This document shows positions 32,962-40,255 of a DNA stretch of 40,255 nt, in pieces. This DNA comes from Chloroflexota bacterium (GTDB lineage: Bacteria; Chloroflexota; UBA6077; JAJPHF01). The stretch covers positions 1-40,255 of the forward strand of contig JADGHJ010000002.1 in assembly GCA_019686175.1 (NCBI GenBank). Direction: 5' to 3'. Each line of letters starts with the position of its first letter. Positions within the stretch are counted from its first letter, which is position 1. Made by a program: the position numbers and the translations under genes. The notes under the pieces are model-generated. The model was not told where the DNA came from. It ran no database searches and was given only the letters and a program-made list of their open reading frames with translations.

Positions 32962-34407
32962 GTGCTGGCTGTCGGCGAGCGGCGCCAGCGCGCCGCGCTG
33001 CTCACGGTGGTGATCGGTCAGTTCGCCGTCCAACTGGCGACCATGCCCATCTCAGCGATCCTCCCGACGCTGGCCGACCACTTCGGTGTCGACTTCTCCC
33101 TGATCTCCTGGGTACCCAGCGCTTACCTGCTGGCGCTCACCGGCTTCATCCTGGTCGCGGGGCGCTTGGGCGACCTGTACGGGCATCGGCGCGTGTACGC
33201 GACCGGCCTCGCCCTCTACGCGCTCGCCGGCGGCGCCGGCGGGCTAGCGCCCACGGCCACGGTGCTGATCGGCCTGCGCGCGGTGCAGGGACTCGGCGGC
33301 GCGCTGATGCTGGGCAACGGGCTGGCCATCCTGGCCAACGCCTTCCCCGGGGGCGCGCGCGGCCGGGCGGTGGGCATCGCCCAGGTAGCCGCCTCGCTCG
33401 GCGGCATCGTCGGGGTGGCCTACGGCCTGCTGTTCCTCGACACCTTGAGCTGGCACTGGCTGTTCTGGGTGCTCTGGCCGCTCGGCGCGTTGGGGCTCTG
33501 GTGCGCCCGCGACCTGGACGATGCCCGCCCGGCCGGCCCCGCGCGCCCCGACCTCGCCGGCGCCGTGCTGTTGTTCCTCACGCTCACCGTCGGCTCGCTG
33601 TCGCTGAGCCACCTGCACGGAGGCGAGGCCAGCTTCCAGGCCGATGTCACCTATCACCTGACCATGCAGACGCTGGCCCTGGTCCTGCTCGGCGCGTTCG
33701 TGCTCGTCGAGCGCCGCCAGGCGCAGCCGCTACTCCGCTTCGCGGACCTCCACGTGCGCGATTTCAATGCGCTGGCCATCTCCAACCTGCTGATGCACAT
33801 GACGATGATGGCCTCCATCTTCACCACGCCGTTCCTGATCGAGCGGGCGTTCGGGCTGCCCAAGCCGTTCACCAGCGCCATGCTGCTCGCCCTCCAGATC
33901 ACCTGGGTGATCATGGCGTACGTGAGCGGCTGGCTGTACGACCGGCTGCGCGCGCGTTGGCTGGTGCCGGTGGGCATGACGCTGATCGCGGTCGGGCTGC
34001 TTGGTATGGGGCTGCTGGCGAGCCACGGCTACGGCGCGCTGGTGGCTAGCGCGCTCGTGCTGGGAGTGGGTACCGGCCTGTACATGACCGCCAACAACAC
34101 GCTCGCCGTGAGCCTGCTGCCGGCCACCAAGCGCGGGCTGGCCTCGGGCATTCTGGAGACGACGCGCCAGCTCGGCCATACTCTCGGGGTCGCCATCCCG
34201 GTCGCCCTTATGGGGCCGGCGGTCAGCGCCGCGGCCAGCGGCAGCGCGGGGCTTGGCTTCCTCCAGGGATTCCAGACAGTCAGCCTGGCCATGGCCGCCC
34301 TATGCACGGTCGGGGTGGCACTGTCGCTGCTGCCGGTGCTGGGCAGCGGCCCGCCGGCCGAGCGTCGCACCTCCGCGCCCGCCCCGGTGGCCGGCGGCGA
34401 GCGCTAG
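32962..34407 (+). CDS. MFS transporter (DHA2/EmrB-QacA-like)
   Basis: This 481-aa protein has about 14 hydrophobic helices. The MFS motif A variant GRLGDLYGHRRVY lies near residue 70, and motif C-like LGGIVGVAYG follows. The size and helix number fit the DHA2 drug:H+ antiporter group, though many members carry organic acids. The start is GTG at 32962 after GGAGGTGG. Its placement among catabolic genes suggests uptake or export of the pathway compound, but an efflux role is equally possible. The C-terminus is a short Pro/Ala/Arg-rich cytoplasmic tail. Confidence 0.9.
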   Translation: MLAVGERRQRAALLTVVIGQFAVQLATMPISAILPTLADHFGVDFSLISWVPSAYLLALTGFILVAGRLGDLYGHRRVYATGLALYALAGGAGGLAPTATVLIGLRAVQGLGGALMLGNGLAILANAFPGGARGRAVGIAQVAASLGGIVGVAYGLLFLDTLSWHWLFWVLWPLGALGLWCARDLDDARPAGPARPDLAGAVLLFLTLTVGSLSLSHLHGGEASFQADVTYHLTMQTLALVLLGAFVLVERRQAQPLLRFADLHVRDFNALAISNLLMHMTMMASIFTTPFLIERAFGLPKPFTSAMLLALQITWVIMAYVSGWLYDRLRARWLVPVGMTLIAVGLLGMGLLASHGYGALVASALVLGVGTGLYMTANNTLAVSLLPATKRGLASGILETTRQLGHTLGVAIPVALMGPAVSAAASGSAGLGFLQGFQTVSLAMAALCTVGVALSLLPVLGSGPPAERRTSAPAPVAGGER

Positions 34408-34426
34408 ACCCGAGCGCGGCTGCCCC

Positions 34427-34894
34427 ATGCTACTCCCCGCTGGTCCCGCTCCCCACGTGACCGTGCGCCCGCTGGCCTGCCGACCCACGGCGCGTGCGGA
34501 CCGTTGGCGCTGCGCCTGGGAGATCACCAACGAGGGGCCCGAGGCGCTGTGGCTCGTCGCCGCGTGGCTGCCCCACGGCCGCTTCCGCGCGCCGCAGCGC
34601 GCCTACACCCCGCCGCGCTCGCTGCCGCCCGGGGCGACCATCCACCTCGAGCGCGTGGTATCCTGCGAGGGAGCGGCCGGGGAGGTGGTCGAGAACGCGT
34701 TCTTGATCCTGCGGGTCGACGCAGCAGACAGTCGCCCCTGGCGCGTGCTGGCGCGGCTCACGATCCGCTTCGACGCCGCGCGCCGGCCCAACCAGCACCT
34801 GGCTCTGCTCACCTGCCAGCCCGTGGGCTTCGCCCAATCCAGCGATCGACCGCACCGTGGAGAGGAGCGCGGCAATGCCGATGACCGAGCGTGA
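34427..34894 (+). CDS. Unknown beta-rich protein downstream of the MFS gene
   Basis: I do not recognise this 155-aa protein. The first ATG with good coding character is at 34427, 19 nt after the MFS stop; no strong ribosome site is present, so translational coupling is likely. The pattern WRCAWEITNEGPEALWLVAAWLPHGRF followed by LPPGATIHLERVV and ENAFLILRV suggests an immunoglobulin-like beta sandwich. No signal peptide is seen. The last about 20 residues overlap a 16-codon ORF in another frame. The function is unknown. Confidence 0.6.
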   Translation: MLLPAGPAPHVTVRPLACRPTARADRWRCAWEITNEGPEALWLVAAWLPHGRFRAPQRAYTPPRSLPPGATIHLERVVSCEGAAGEVVENAFLILRVDAADSRPWRVLARLTIRFDAARRPNQHLALLTCQPVGFAQSSDRPHRGEERGNADDRA

Positions 34895-34925
34895 CCGCTA
34901 CGTGATGGCCCGGATGCGCGGCTGA
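34875..34925 (+). CDS. Candidate 16-residue ORF overlapping the previous gene
   Basis: This ORF (MPMTERDRYVMARMRG) starts inside the end of the upstream gene. It is preceded by GGAGAGGAG at about 8 nt, a good ribosome site and a typical coupling arrangement. It could be a micropeptide or the remnant start of a decayed gene. Existence as a protein is uncertain. Confidence 0.3.
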   Translation: MPMTERDRYVMARMRG

Positions 34926-34964
34926 TTCCGCAACTGAAGCGGAGACTTCGAGGAGACCACGGGT

Positions 34965-35096
34965 ATGGTCTCGAGCGCGTTGAACATGGAGCTGGAGGAG
35001 TTGCTCGCTCTCCTCGAGCGGTTCCGGCACGAGTACGCCACGGATCCGGAGTACCAGGAGCTGCGCGCCGCGCTGCCCCCCGACTGGCCGCTCTGA
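34965..35096 (+). CDS. Small protein of 43 aa
   Basis: This short CDS (starts MVSSALNMELEELLALLERF, ends LPPDWPL) has an AGGAGA site 8 nt upstream and an amphipathic, acidic helix-rich sequence with balanced codon use, so it looks like a real small gene. No signal peptide or metal motif. It lies 39 nt after the 16-codon ORF and 12 nt from the convergent stop of the HDO gene. The function is unknown. Confidence 0.5.
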   Translation: MVSSALNMELEELLALLERFRHEYATDPEYQELRAALPPDWPL

Positions 35097-35108
35097 CCCA
35101 GCGCTCGG

Positions 35109-35879
35109 TTAGGTCGCCTGGCGCTCGGGCAGGCGCACGCGCGGACGCGTCAGGTGCAACGGTGCCACGCCCGACCAGAACTCCCGCCGGCCGGTGATCG
35201 CCTGCACGTGGCCGTCCCACTCCAGGGTGAACGCCGTGACCCCTAGCTTGACCGCCGCGCGGATGCGCGCCTGCCACTCGGGCGTGGTGGCCAGCCGCGC
35301 GATCGCCTCGATCTGGCGCGCGCCATGGCCCACGTCCTGCTCGGCGTGGATCCGGTACGTCTTGGCCGCGCGCGGCGAGAAGCCGTAGTAGCCGGTCAGC
35401 TCGCGGTACACCTTGGCGGCCACGCCGTCTGCCCCGCCGTGCTGCGCCTCGATCAGACTCAGCATGGCGATGCCCTCCAGCGCCGAGCGGCGCTGGCAGC
35501 CGCCGACGATCATCTCGATCGCGGCCATCGTGCCGGGCGTGGGCTCGGCCTGGTCGGCCTCCTCGCGCGAGATGCCGCCCTCTTCGAGGAACTGGAGCAC
35601 GATGTCCACGTGCGTGCGGTCGCCGCCCAGCTCCTCCACAAAGTTCTCCAGCACCACGTCCATCAGCTCGTACTGGCGCTCCTGGATGGCGTTGATGGCG
35701 ATGTAGCCGAAGAAGATCGGGTTGGTGCGCACGCGCAGATAGTGCTGGACCTCGCCCAGGATGATCTCCTCACGCGTCCAACGGTGCTGGATGATGCCCT
35801 GGAACCACGGGTGCTGCTCCATCGGCACCTCGTGGGCGTACTGCCATAGCTCGGCGACGAAGGCATCCGGCGCGAGCAT
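35109..35879 (-). CDS. Haem-oxygenase-like diiron oxidase (HDO), PqqC/TenA-fold
   Basis: In this 256-aa helical protein the six residues expected for an HDO diiron site are all present: Glu83 and His90 (ExxxxxxH), Glu144, then His178-x3-Asp182-x2-His185. As I recall, the same spacing is found in the chlamydial p-aminobenzoate synthase CADD. Other HDO enzymes cleave C-C or C-N bonds or oxidise amines, so the reaction is open. The family also contains PqqC, which lacks the metal site. The start at 35879 follows GAGGAGG. It is monocistronic, convergent with the small genes at 34.9-35.1 kb and in a neighbourhood rich in oxygenases. Confidence 0.85.
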   Translation of the reverse strand: MLAPDAFVAELWQYAHEVPMEQHPWFQGIIQHRWTREEIILGEVQHYLRVRTNPIFFGYIAINAIQERQYELMDVVLENFVEELGGDRTHVDIVLQFLEEGGISREEADQAEPTPGTMAAIEMIVGGCQRRSALEGIAMLSLIEAQHGGADGVAAKVYRELTGYYGFSPRAAKTYRIHAEQDVGHGARQIEAIARLATTPEWQARIRAAVKLGVTAFTLEWDGHVQAITGRREFWSGVAPLHLTRPRVRLPERQAT

Positions 35880-35976
35880 ACACTTCCTCCTCTCGCGCGA
35901 TAGCCGCTTGCCCTTAGCAGTACCTTACTGTACAGGCCGACCGCTCAACGATAACCGGGAACCGGCCAGCAGCGCG

Positions 35977-36008
35977 GCGGCCCGCACCGACGGATCAGTG
36001 CGGGCCGC
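35977..36008 (-). terminator. Hairpin after the 254-aa gene
   Basis: An 11-bp perfect stem (35977-35987 with 35998-36008) with a 10-nt loop lies 22 bp past the stop at 36031. Strong stem, no T tract. Confidence 0.5.
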
Positions 36009-36030
36009 TCGATAGCAGCGCGGAGGCGTG

Positions 36031-36795
36031 TCAGGCGGCGTTGGGCTCGCGCGCCAGCAGGCCGATCAGCTCGCTCGCCTGCCGCCGTGTCAGGGCCTCG
36101 AGCCGTGCGGCGCCCACGCGAGCGCAGGCGCGTGCCTCGTCGATTCCCGTGCGGCGCAGGTGGGCGCGAATGGCGCGGAGCTGCCCCTCGGTCGCCAGCG
36201 CGCCCGCCACGCCCGCTGGTGCGGGTGCGGCGCTGGCAGGCGCCTGTGGCTCGGGCCGGTTCACCGTCGCCTGGAGCGCCAGCTCGCCCTCCAGCTCCTC
36301 GGCCGATACCTCCCCGCCCCCGACCAGATCGGCCACGGCGCGGTTCTTGGCCCGCGTGTGTGCCACCGCGCGGACGTCGTGGTCGGGGTGCGCGAAGCGC
36401 CGCTCGCTGGAGGCGCAGGAGCCCACCGCGTCGGCGTAGCGGCCGTTCGGCGCGATCGCCCGGACCGTCACCTCCCAGACGAAGTAGCGCTGGTTCGGAC
36501 CGGGGCCCTCGCACTCGCGGCGTTCCTCGCGCAGCAACTGGTCGGAGATGCCGAACGCGGCAGCGATCTTCCGCCAGCCCGACTTCTTGATGCGGGCGCG
36601 CCCCTGGATCTCTTGATAGTCGTCGAGGGTCAGCAGGCTGCGCTTCAGCTCCTGGAACTGCGCCCAGGCGGCCAGCACCTCCTCGGGCGAGGCCACCGGC
36701 CGCAGCACCCCGCTCTGGGAGGCATCGGCCGGCACCAGGGTCGTGACGTCGTGGGGGGCCACCGAGTGCGCTTCGACTCGCTCCATCTCTTCCAT
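36031..36795 (-). CDS. Unknown protein with possible ssDNA-annealing-like features
   Basis: This is a 254-aa cytoplasmic protein. The central region has KKSGWRKIAAAFGIS, VWEVTVRAIAPNGRYADAVGSC and HTRAKNRAVADLVGGGEVSAEEL. The TRAKNRA...GGGEV pattern recalls, weakly, phage-type Rad52/RecT-like annealing proteins. The C-terminal segment (LATEGQLRAIRAHLRR...LTRRQASELIGLLAR) resembles small helical modules found at the end of phage recombination proteins. Between them is an Ala/Pro linker (about 177-198). The start at 36795 is supported by a TGCTATAAT promoter element about 40 bp upstream. No other phage genes are near. Family and function remain unassigned. Confidence 0.7.
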   Translation of the reverse strand: MEEMERVEAHSVAPHDVTTLVPADASQSGVLRPVASPEEVLAAWAQFQELKRSLLTLDDYQEIQGRARIKKSGWRKIAAAFGISDQLLREERRECEGPGPNQRYFVWEVTVRAIAPNGRYADAVGSCASSERRFAHPDHDVRAVAHTRAKNRAVADLVGGGEVSAEELEGELALQATVNRPEPQAPASAAPAPAGVAGALATEGQLRAIRAHLRRTGIDEARACARVGAARLEALTRRQASELIGLLAREPNAA

Positions 36796-36834
36796 CGCTC
36801 ACTCACTCCACTCTGCCGCGCATCGGCTGCCCCC

Positions 36835-36843
36835 ATTATAGCA
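36835..36843 (-). promoter_or_regulatory. Consensus extended -10 promoter
   Basis: On the minus strand, TGCTATAAT is a perfect TATAAT with the TG-N extension, about 40 bp before the start at 36795. No clear -35. Confidence 0.65.
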
Positions 36844-36886
36844 CAGATGTTCTAGTAAGGCGCGGCCGTCGCCGCCGCCCGGCGGG

Positions 36887-37852
36887 CTAGCGCAGCAGCC
36901 GCTGGGCGTTCTGGTACTCGATCAGCGCTCGCTGCTCCGCCGTGAGCGGCAGCGCGTCGAGCACTCGCACCGTGCGGTCGATGTCGCCGATGGCGAACGG
37001 GTAGTCGCTGCCCAGGAGCAGGCGCTCGGCGCCCACCGTCTCCAGGGTGCAGCGCAGCGCGGGCAGGTGGTAGTTGGCGTTGTCGTAGTAGAAGCGGCGC
37101 AGGTACTCCGAGGGAGGGCGCGCGATGTGCCGCCGCGCCTCGGGGCGCGTCCGGAAGGAAGTGTCGATCCGATCCCACTGGAACGGGAGGTAACCGCCGG
37201 CATGGCAGAGGATCGGCTGCAAGTTGGGGCAGCGCTCGCACGTGCCGCTGTACACGAGTCGCAGCGCGGCCAGGCAGGTGTCCAGCAGGTAGCCCACCGC
37301 TGCGGCCAGGTCGTACTCCTGCATTGCCTCGATGCCGCAGGGCGCCATCGGGTGGATGAACAGGGCCAGATGGCGCCGGTTGATCTCGTCGAACACGGGG
37401 GCGAAGGCGGGAGTGTCGAGCGGCTGCTGCAGGACGTTGCCACCGATCGCCACCCCGTGCAGCCCCAGCTGGTCGATCCCCCGCGCCAGCTCGTCGAGCG
37501 CCGCGTCGACGTGCGGCAGCGGCAGGTGCACGTAGCCCTTGAAGCGATCCGGATAGCGGCGGCACGCTTCGGCCGTGCCGTCGTTGGCCGCCTGCGCCAT
37601 CGCCACGGCCGTGGCGCGGTCGGCGTGGTAGGTCTGCGGGATCGATACCGAGAGCACCATCAGGTCGACCCCGGCCCGCGCCATGTCCTCCAGGCGCGCG
37701 TCGATGTCGTACATCTTCGGGTCGACGCCGACTTTGGTCTGGAGGATGCGGTGGACCCCCTCCTCGACGCTATTCGCCGGCCGCGCGTAGGCGGCGGTGG
37801 CGACCTGGATGTAGTCGCGTGGGAAGTAATGGCCGTGGACATCGATGCGCAT
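36887..37852 (-). CDS. ACMSD-like amidohydrolase (metal-dependent decarboxylase/hydrolase)
   Basis: This 321-aa TIM-barrel amidohydrolase is of the ACMSD/gamma-resorcylate decarboxylase group. The metal ligands are visible: His6 and His8 in VHGHYF, His167 in FIHPMAP, His217 in CHAGG and Asp283 in GSDYPF. The family's usual length is 300-340. Members decarboxylate aromatic or semialdehyde acids without an organic cofactor, or hydrolyse lactones. The start at 37852 has GAGGGGA; upstream in-frame codons have no site. It is divergent from the UbiD-type decarboxylase (161 bp between starts). Two unrelated decarboxylase-type enzymes back to back suggest carboxylated aromatic intermediates. Confidence 0.9.
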   Translation of the reverse strand: MRIDVHGHYFPRDYIQVATAAYARPANSVEEGVHRILQTKVGVDPKMYDIDARLEDMARAGVDLMVLSVSIPQTYHADRATAVAMAQAANDGTAEACRRYPDRFKGYVHLPLPHVDAALDELARGIDQLGLHGVAIGGNVLQQPLDTPAFAPVFDEINRRHLALFIHPMAPCGIEAMQEYDLAAAVGYLLDTCLAALRLVYSGTCERCPNLQPILCHAGGYLPFQWDRIDTSFRTRPEARRHIARPPSEYLRRFYYDNANYHLPALRCTLETVGAERLLLGSDYPFAIGDIDRTVRVLDALPLTAEQRALIEYQNAQRLLR

Positions 37853-38013
37853 CGTCGTCCCCTCTCGTCGTGGTGGGCCGAGCGGCCGCTGGCGTCCCGG
37901 TGTTGTAGCACGGCCAGCAATTGCTCGCCGGCAGGCTGCCGGGCCATAATCCCTCACCGCGCCGAGGGCGTACGCGGACGCCTACCCCGGCCACCACCGC
38001 AGGGAGAGTGGCG

Positions 38014-39561
38014 ATGAACCCCGGCCTGCGCGCCGTGCTCGACGTGCTCCAGGCGCACGACCAGCTACGCGTCGTCGACGACGAGATCGACCCGCGCTAC
38101 ATCTCCCCGCTGGTGGCGCGTGCCTCCCGCGCGGTGCTGTTCCGCCGCGTGCGTGGCTACGAGCTGCCCGTTGTCAGCGGCCTGCTGTCGGACCGTCGCC
38201 GCCTTGCCCTGTGCCTCGGAATGGAGGGTGCCGAGACCGCTCAGCGCCTGCGCCGCGCCATCGACCTGCCGATCCCGCCGGTCCTCGTGGCCGACAGTCC
38301 GGTGAAGGAGGTGGTGCTGACGGGCGATGCGGTCGACCTCAGCATGCTGCCGATCCCGGTCATGGCCGAGCGGGATGGTGGCCCGTTCATCGCCTCGGCG
38401 GTCGCCGTGGCCGAACACTCGGAGCTAGGGCGCAACGCGGGCATCTACCGGCTGATGTACCGCAACCGCAACACTCTCGGCATCGACATCGTGACGCCGA
38501 ACAACCTGCGCGCGCTGTACGAGGAGGCGAACGCCCGCGGCGAGGCACTGCCGCTGTCCATCGCCATCGGCGCCGCGCCGATCGAGATGCTCGCCGCTAC
38601 CTTCAAGGCGCCCGCGGGCGCCGACGAGCTGGCGGTCGCCGGCGGGCTACGTGGTGAGCCGCTAGCGCTGGTGCCGGGCGAGACGATTCCCGTAGCCGGA
38701 ATCGCCAACGCCGAGATCATCCTCGAGGCCGAGCTGCTGCCGGGCGGGCACGTCCACCCCGAGGGCCAGTTCGGCGAGTTCACACGGCTCATGGGGGGCG
38801 TGCATCGCAACCCGCTGGTGCGCGTCCGCGCGATCACCATGCGCCGCGACGCCATCTTCTACGCCCTGCAGATGCCCTGGGAGAACATCTACCTCGGCGC
38901 GCCGGTGTACGAGGCGGCTGCCTACCGTGTGCTACGTGAGGCGGGCGTGCGCGTCACGGCCGTGAACATCACGCCCGGGGGCTGCTGTCACTGGCACGTG
39001 GTGGCCGCGATCAAGGCCGCACCCGGCGACGGCAAGAACGCGCTGACGGCGCTGCTGTCGGTGGCGGACTTCAAGCACGCGATCGTCACCGACGACGACA
39101 TCGATATCTTCGATCCCGTCGAGGTGGAGTGGGCGGTGGCCACGCGCGTGCAAGCGGATCGCGACGTGGTGATCATCAGCGGCGCCCGCGCGAAGCCGCT
39201 GGACCCCTCGCTCCCCCAGACCGGCGGCCCGGTGGTGACGGCGAAGATGGGGATCGACGCCACCATCCCGCTCGGCGTGCCGCGCGAGCGCTACACGCGC
39301 ATCACCTACCCGTTCCTCGACCGCGTCGGGCCCGACGGCAGCGCGCCGCGGTCGGCGGCGACCACGAGCAGTCCCGAGGCCGCGCGGGCAGCGGTGCTGG
39401 ACGCGCTCGCCCCCGGCCCCCGCTATTATGTCGAACTGCTGGCCGTGCTGCCCTACGTCGAGTACCGCACGCTGGTGCGCGTGATCGGCGAGCTCGACGA
39501 GGCGGGGCTGGTCGGCCGCGATGACCAAGGGCGGCTGATCCGCCTCGCCGGCGCGCGCTAG
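38014..39561 (+). CDS. UbiD-family prenylated-FMN-dependent decarboxylase
   Basis: This 515-aa protein has the UbiD fold. Its NAGIYRLMYRNRN segment (about 141-153) supplies the cofactor-binding Asn/Arg region. HPEGQFGEF (about 249-257) carries the paired Glu residues of the Glu-Arg-Glu catalytic set. ITPGGCCHWHVV and the KMGIDAT segment (about 409) also fit the family. These enzymes reversibly decarboxylate aromatic, heteroaromatic or acrylic acids and need prenylated FMN from a UbiX-type prenyltransferase, which is not in the window. The start at 38014 has an AGGGAGAG site. The C-terminal about 60 residues include a small helical domain rather than the usual end. Substrate unknown. Confidence 0.92.
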   Translation: MNPGLRAVLDVLQAHDQLRVVDDEIDPRYISPLVARASRAVLFRRVRGYELPVVSGLLSDRRRLALCLGMEGAETAQRLRRAIDLPIPPVLVADSPVKEVVLTGDAVDLSMLPIPVMAERDGGPFIASAVAVAEHSELGRNAGIYRLMYRNRNTLGIDIVTPNNLRALYEEANARGEALPLSIAIGAAPIEMLAATFKAPAGADELAVAGGLRGEPLALVPGETIPVAGIANAEIILEAELLPGGHVHPEGQFGEFTRLMGGVHRNPLVRVRAITMRRDAIFYALQMPWENIYLGAPVYEAAAYRVLREAGVRVTAVNITPGGCCHWHVVAAIKAAPGDGKNALTALLSVADFKHAIVTDDDIDIFDPVEVEWAVATRVQADRDVVIISGARAKPLDPSLPQTGGPVVTAKMGIDATIPLGVPRERYTRITYPFLDRVGPDGSAPRSAATTSSPEAARAAVLDALAPGPRYYVELLAVLPYVEYRTLVRVIGELDEAGLVGRDDQGRLIRLAGAR

Positions 39562-39582
39562 GGGCCGTCTCGTGGCGGGGCG

Positions 39583-40255
39583 TCAGGACTGGCCGGCGGC
39601 CCAGTTGCGGATGATGCCCTGGATGTTCAGCGGTAGCCAGGCGTCGAACTCGGCCCAGCTCCCGTAGCGCGGCGCCAGCGCCGCTCGCACGGCCGCGACC
39701 ATCTCCTCGGAGTTGTCGGGCAGCCCCTGCGCCTGCGCGCTGCGAATCGCGGCGACCAGGTCCTCGGTATACTCGCGGACCTCGCGCACCGTGTCGCGGG
39801 AGCCGAGCGGGCCGTGGCCAGGCGCCAGGATGTCGAAATCGAGGTTCTGCTCGATCCAGCGCAGCGACTCGACCCACTCCTGCGGATAGCTGTCGGGCAG
39901 GTCGCGGAAGTGCACGGCGCGCACGGGAATGAAGTCGACGGCGAACAGCAGCCGCCGCGCCGGATACAGCAGCACCAGGCTGTTATCGGAATGGTTACGG
40001 CCCGTGTAGAGCAGCTCGACCCGGGTGCCGCCGAGGGTCAGCTCCAGGCGCTCGTCGACCAGGATCGTGGGCACGGGCGAGTCGGGGTCGTTGCGTGCGG
40101 CGATCTTCGGCGCGGCCAGGCGGTGCGCGACGAACTCCGCGGTGTCGGCGAACACGGCGCCGCCCTTGTTGTGGTCCTCGTGGTCGTGGCTGTACACCAC
40201 GTAGCGCACGGGCAGGTCGGTCACCATGGCGATGGCGGCGCGGTACATCTGGGGC
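39583..40255 (-). CDS. Metallo-beta-lactamase-fold hydrolase, N-terminus cut by window edge
   Basis: The visible 223 residues show the metal motif HDHEDH, then GRNHSDNSLVLLYP (His ligand), LLFAVDFIP (Asp ligand) and APGHGPLG (last His). The reading frame stays open through the window edge, so the true start lies beyond 40255. Such proteins hydrolyse esters, thioesters or lactones, or act as oxidoreductases; quinoprotein-relay-type proteins belong here too. It is convergent with the UbiD gene (21-bp gap). Confidence 0.88.
   Translation of the reverse strand, partial: PQMYRAAIAMVTDLPVRYVVYSHDHEDHNKGGAVFADTAEFVAHRLAAPKIAARNDPDSPVPTILVDERLELTLGGTRVELLYTGRNHSDNSLVLLYPARRLLFAVDFIPVRAVHFRDLPDSYPQEWVESLRWIEQNLDFDILAPGHGPLGSRDTVREVREYTEDLVAAIRSAQAQGLPDNSEEMVAAVRAALAPRYGSWAEFDAWLPLNIQGIIRNWAAGQS

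Noticed and set aside
35109-35879. PqqC with the upstream tiny ORFs as a pqqA-type peptide
   Set aside because: The metal-ligand set is that of HDO proteins, not metal-free PqqC; the tiny ORFs lack the Glu-x3-Tyr core of PqqA and no pqqB, D or E is present.

Overview
This is a GC-rich, densely packed bacterial window with short intergenic gaps, ATG/GTG starts and strong GGAGG-type ribosome binding sites. The gene mix points to an aerobic member of the Chloroflexota (Thermomicrobia/Sphaerobacter-like): xanthine-dehydrogenase-type hydroxylases, a fused FeS-NrfD subunit, an M50 protease with cyclic-nucleotide-binding domains, and a GH65 phosphorylase. That placement is an inference from gene content and composition; no rRNA or other phylogenetic marker is present.

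Left part (1-13 kb). A secreted Val/Pro repeat protein has its own promoter and terminator, followed by a membrane-anchored MutS-like ATPase. Next come a two-gene molybdenum redox complex (catalytic subunit of about 980 aa plus a fused 4x[4Fe-4S]-NrfD subunit), a LysR regulator with a cupin, and a mini transcription unit encoding a 17-codon ORF. An orphan NMT1/SsuA-type lipoprotein and a CPA2 cation/proton antiporter follow; the antiporter has an upstream leader that contains an intrinsic terminator. All of these lie on the minus strand. The divergent rsgA is on the plus strand.

Middle part (13-22 kb). This holds a GH65 phosphorylase, a small secreted Cys/Pro protein, a small zinc-binding protein beside a PqqD-like/M50/double-cNMP-domain membrane protein, an unknown 432-aa protein, and glgC.

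Right part (22-40 kb). This looks like a catabolic island and is the most interesting region. It contains two xanthine-dehydrogenase-type hydroxylases (one complete M-L-S operon, one L-S pair with no FAD subunit), a PaaA-like ferritin-fold diiron protein, and an ABM-type monooxygenase. It also contains a cupin, a cysteine hydrolase (isochorismatase fold), a PuuE-like deacetylase, an MFS transporter, a haem-oxygenase-like diiron protein (HDO), an ACMSD-like amidohydrolase, a UbiD-type decarboxylase and a truncated metallo-beta-lactamase-fold protein. The classes fit hydroxylation, oxygenation, decarboxylation and amide hydrolysis of an aromatic or N-heterocyclic compound. The substrate cannot be read from the sequence, and the genes form several short transcription units rather than one operon.

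No rRNA, tRNA, CRISPR array, insertion sequence or integrase was recognised.
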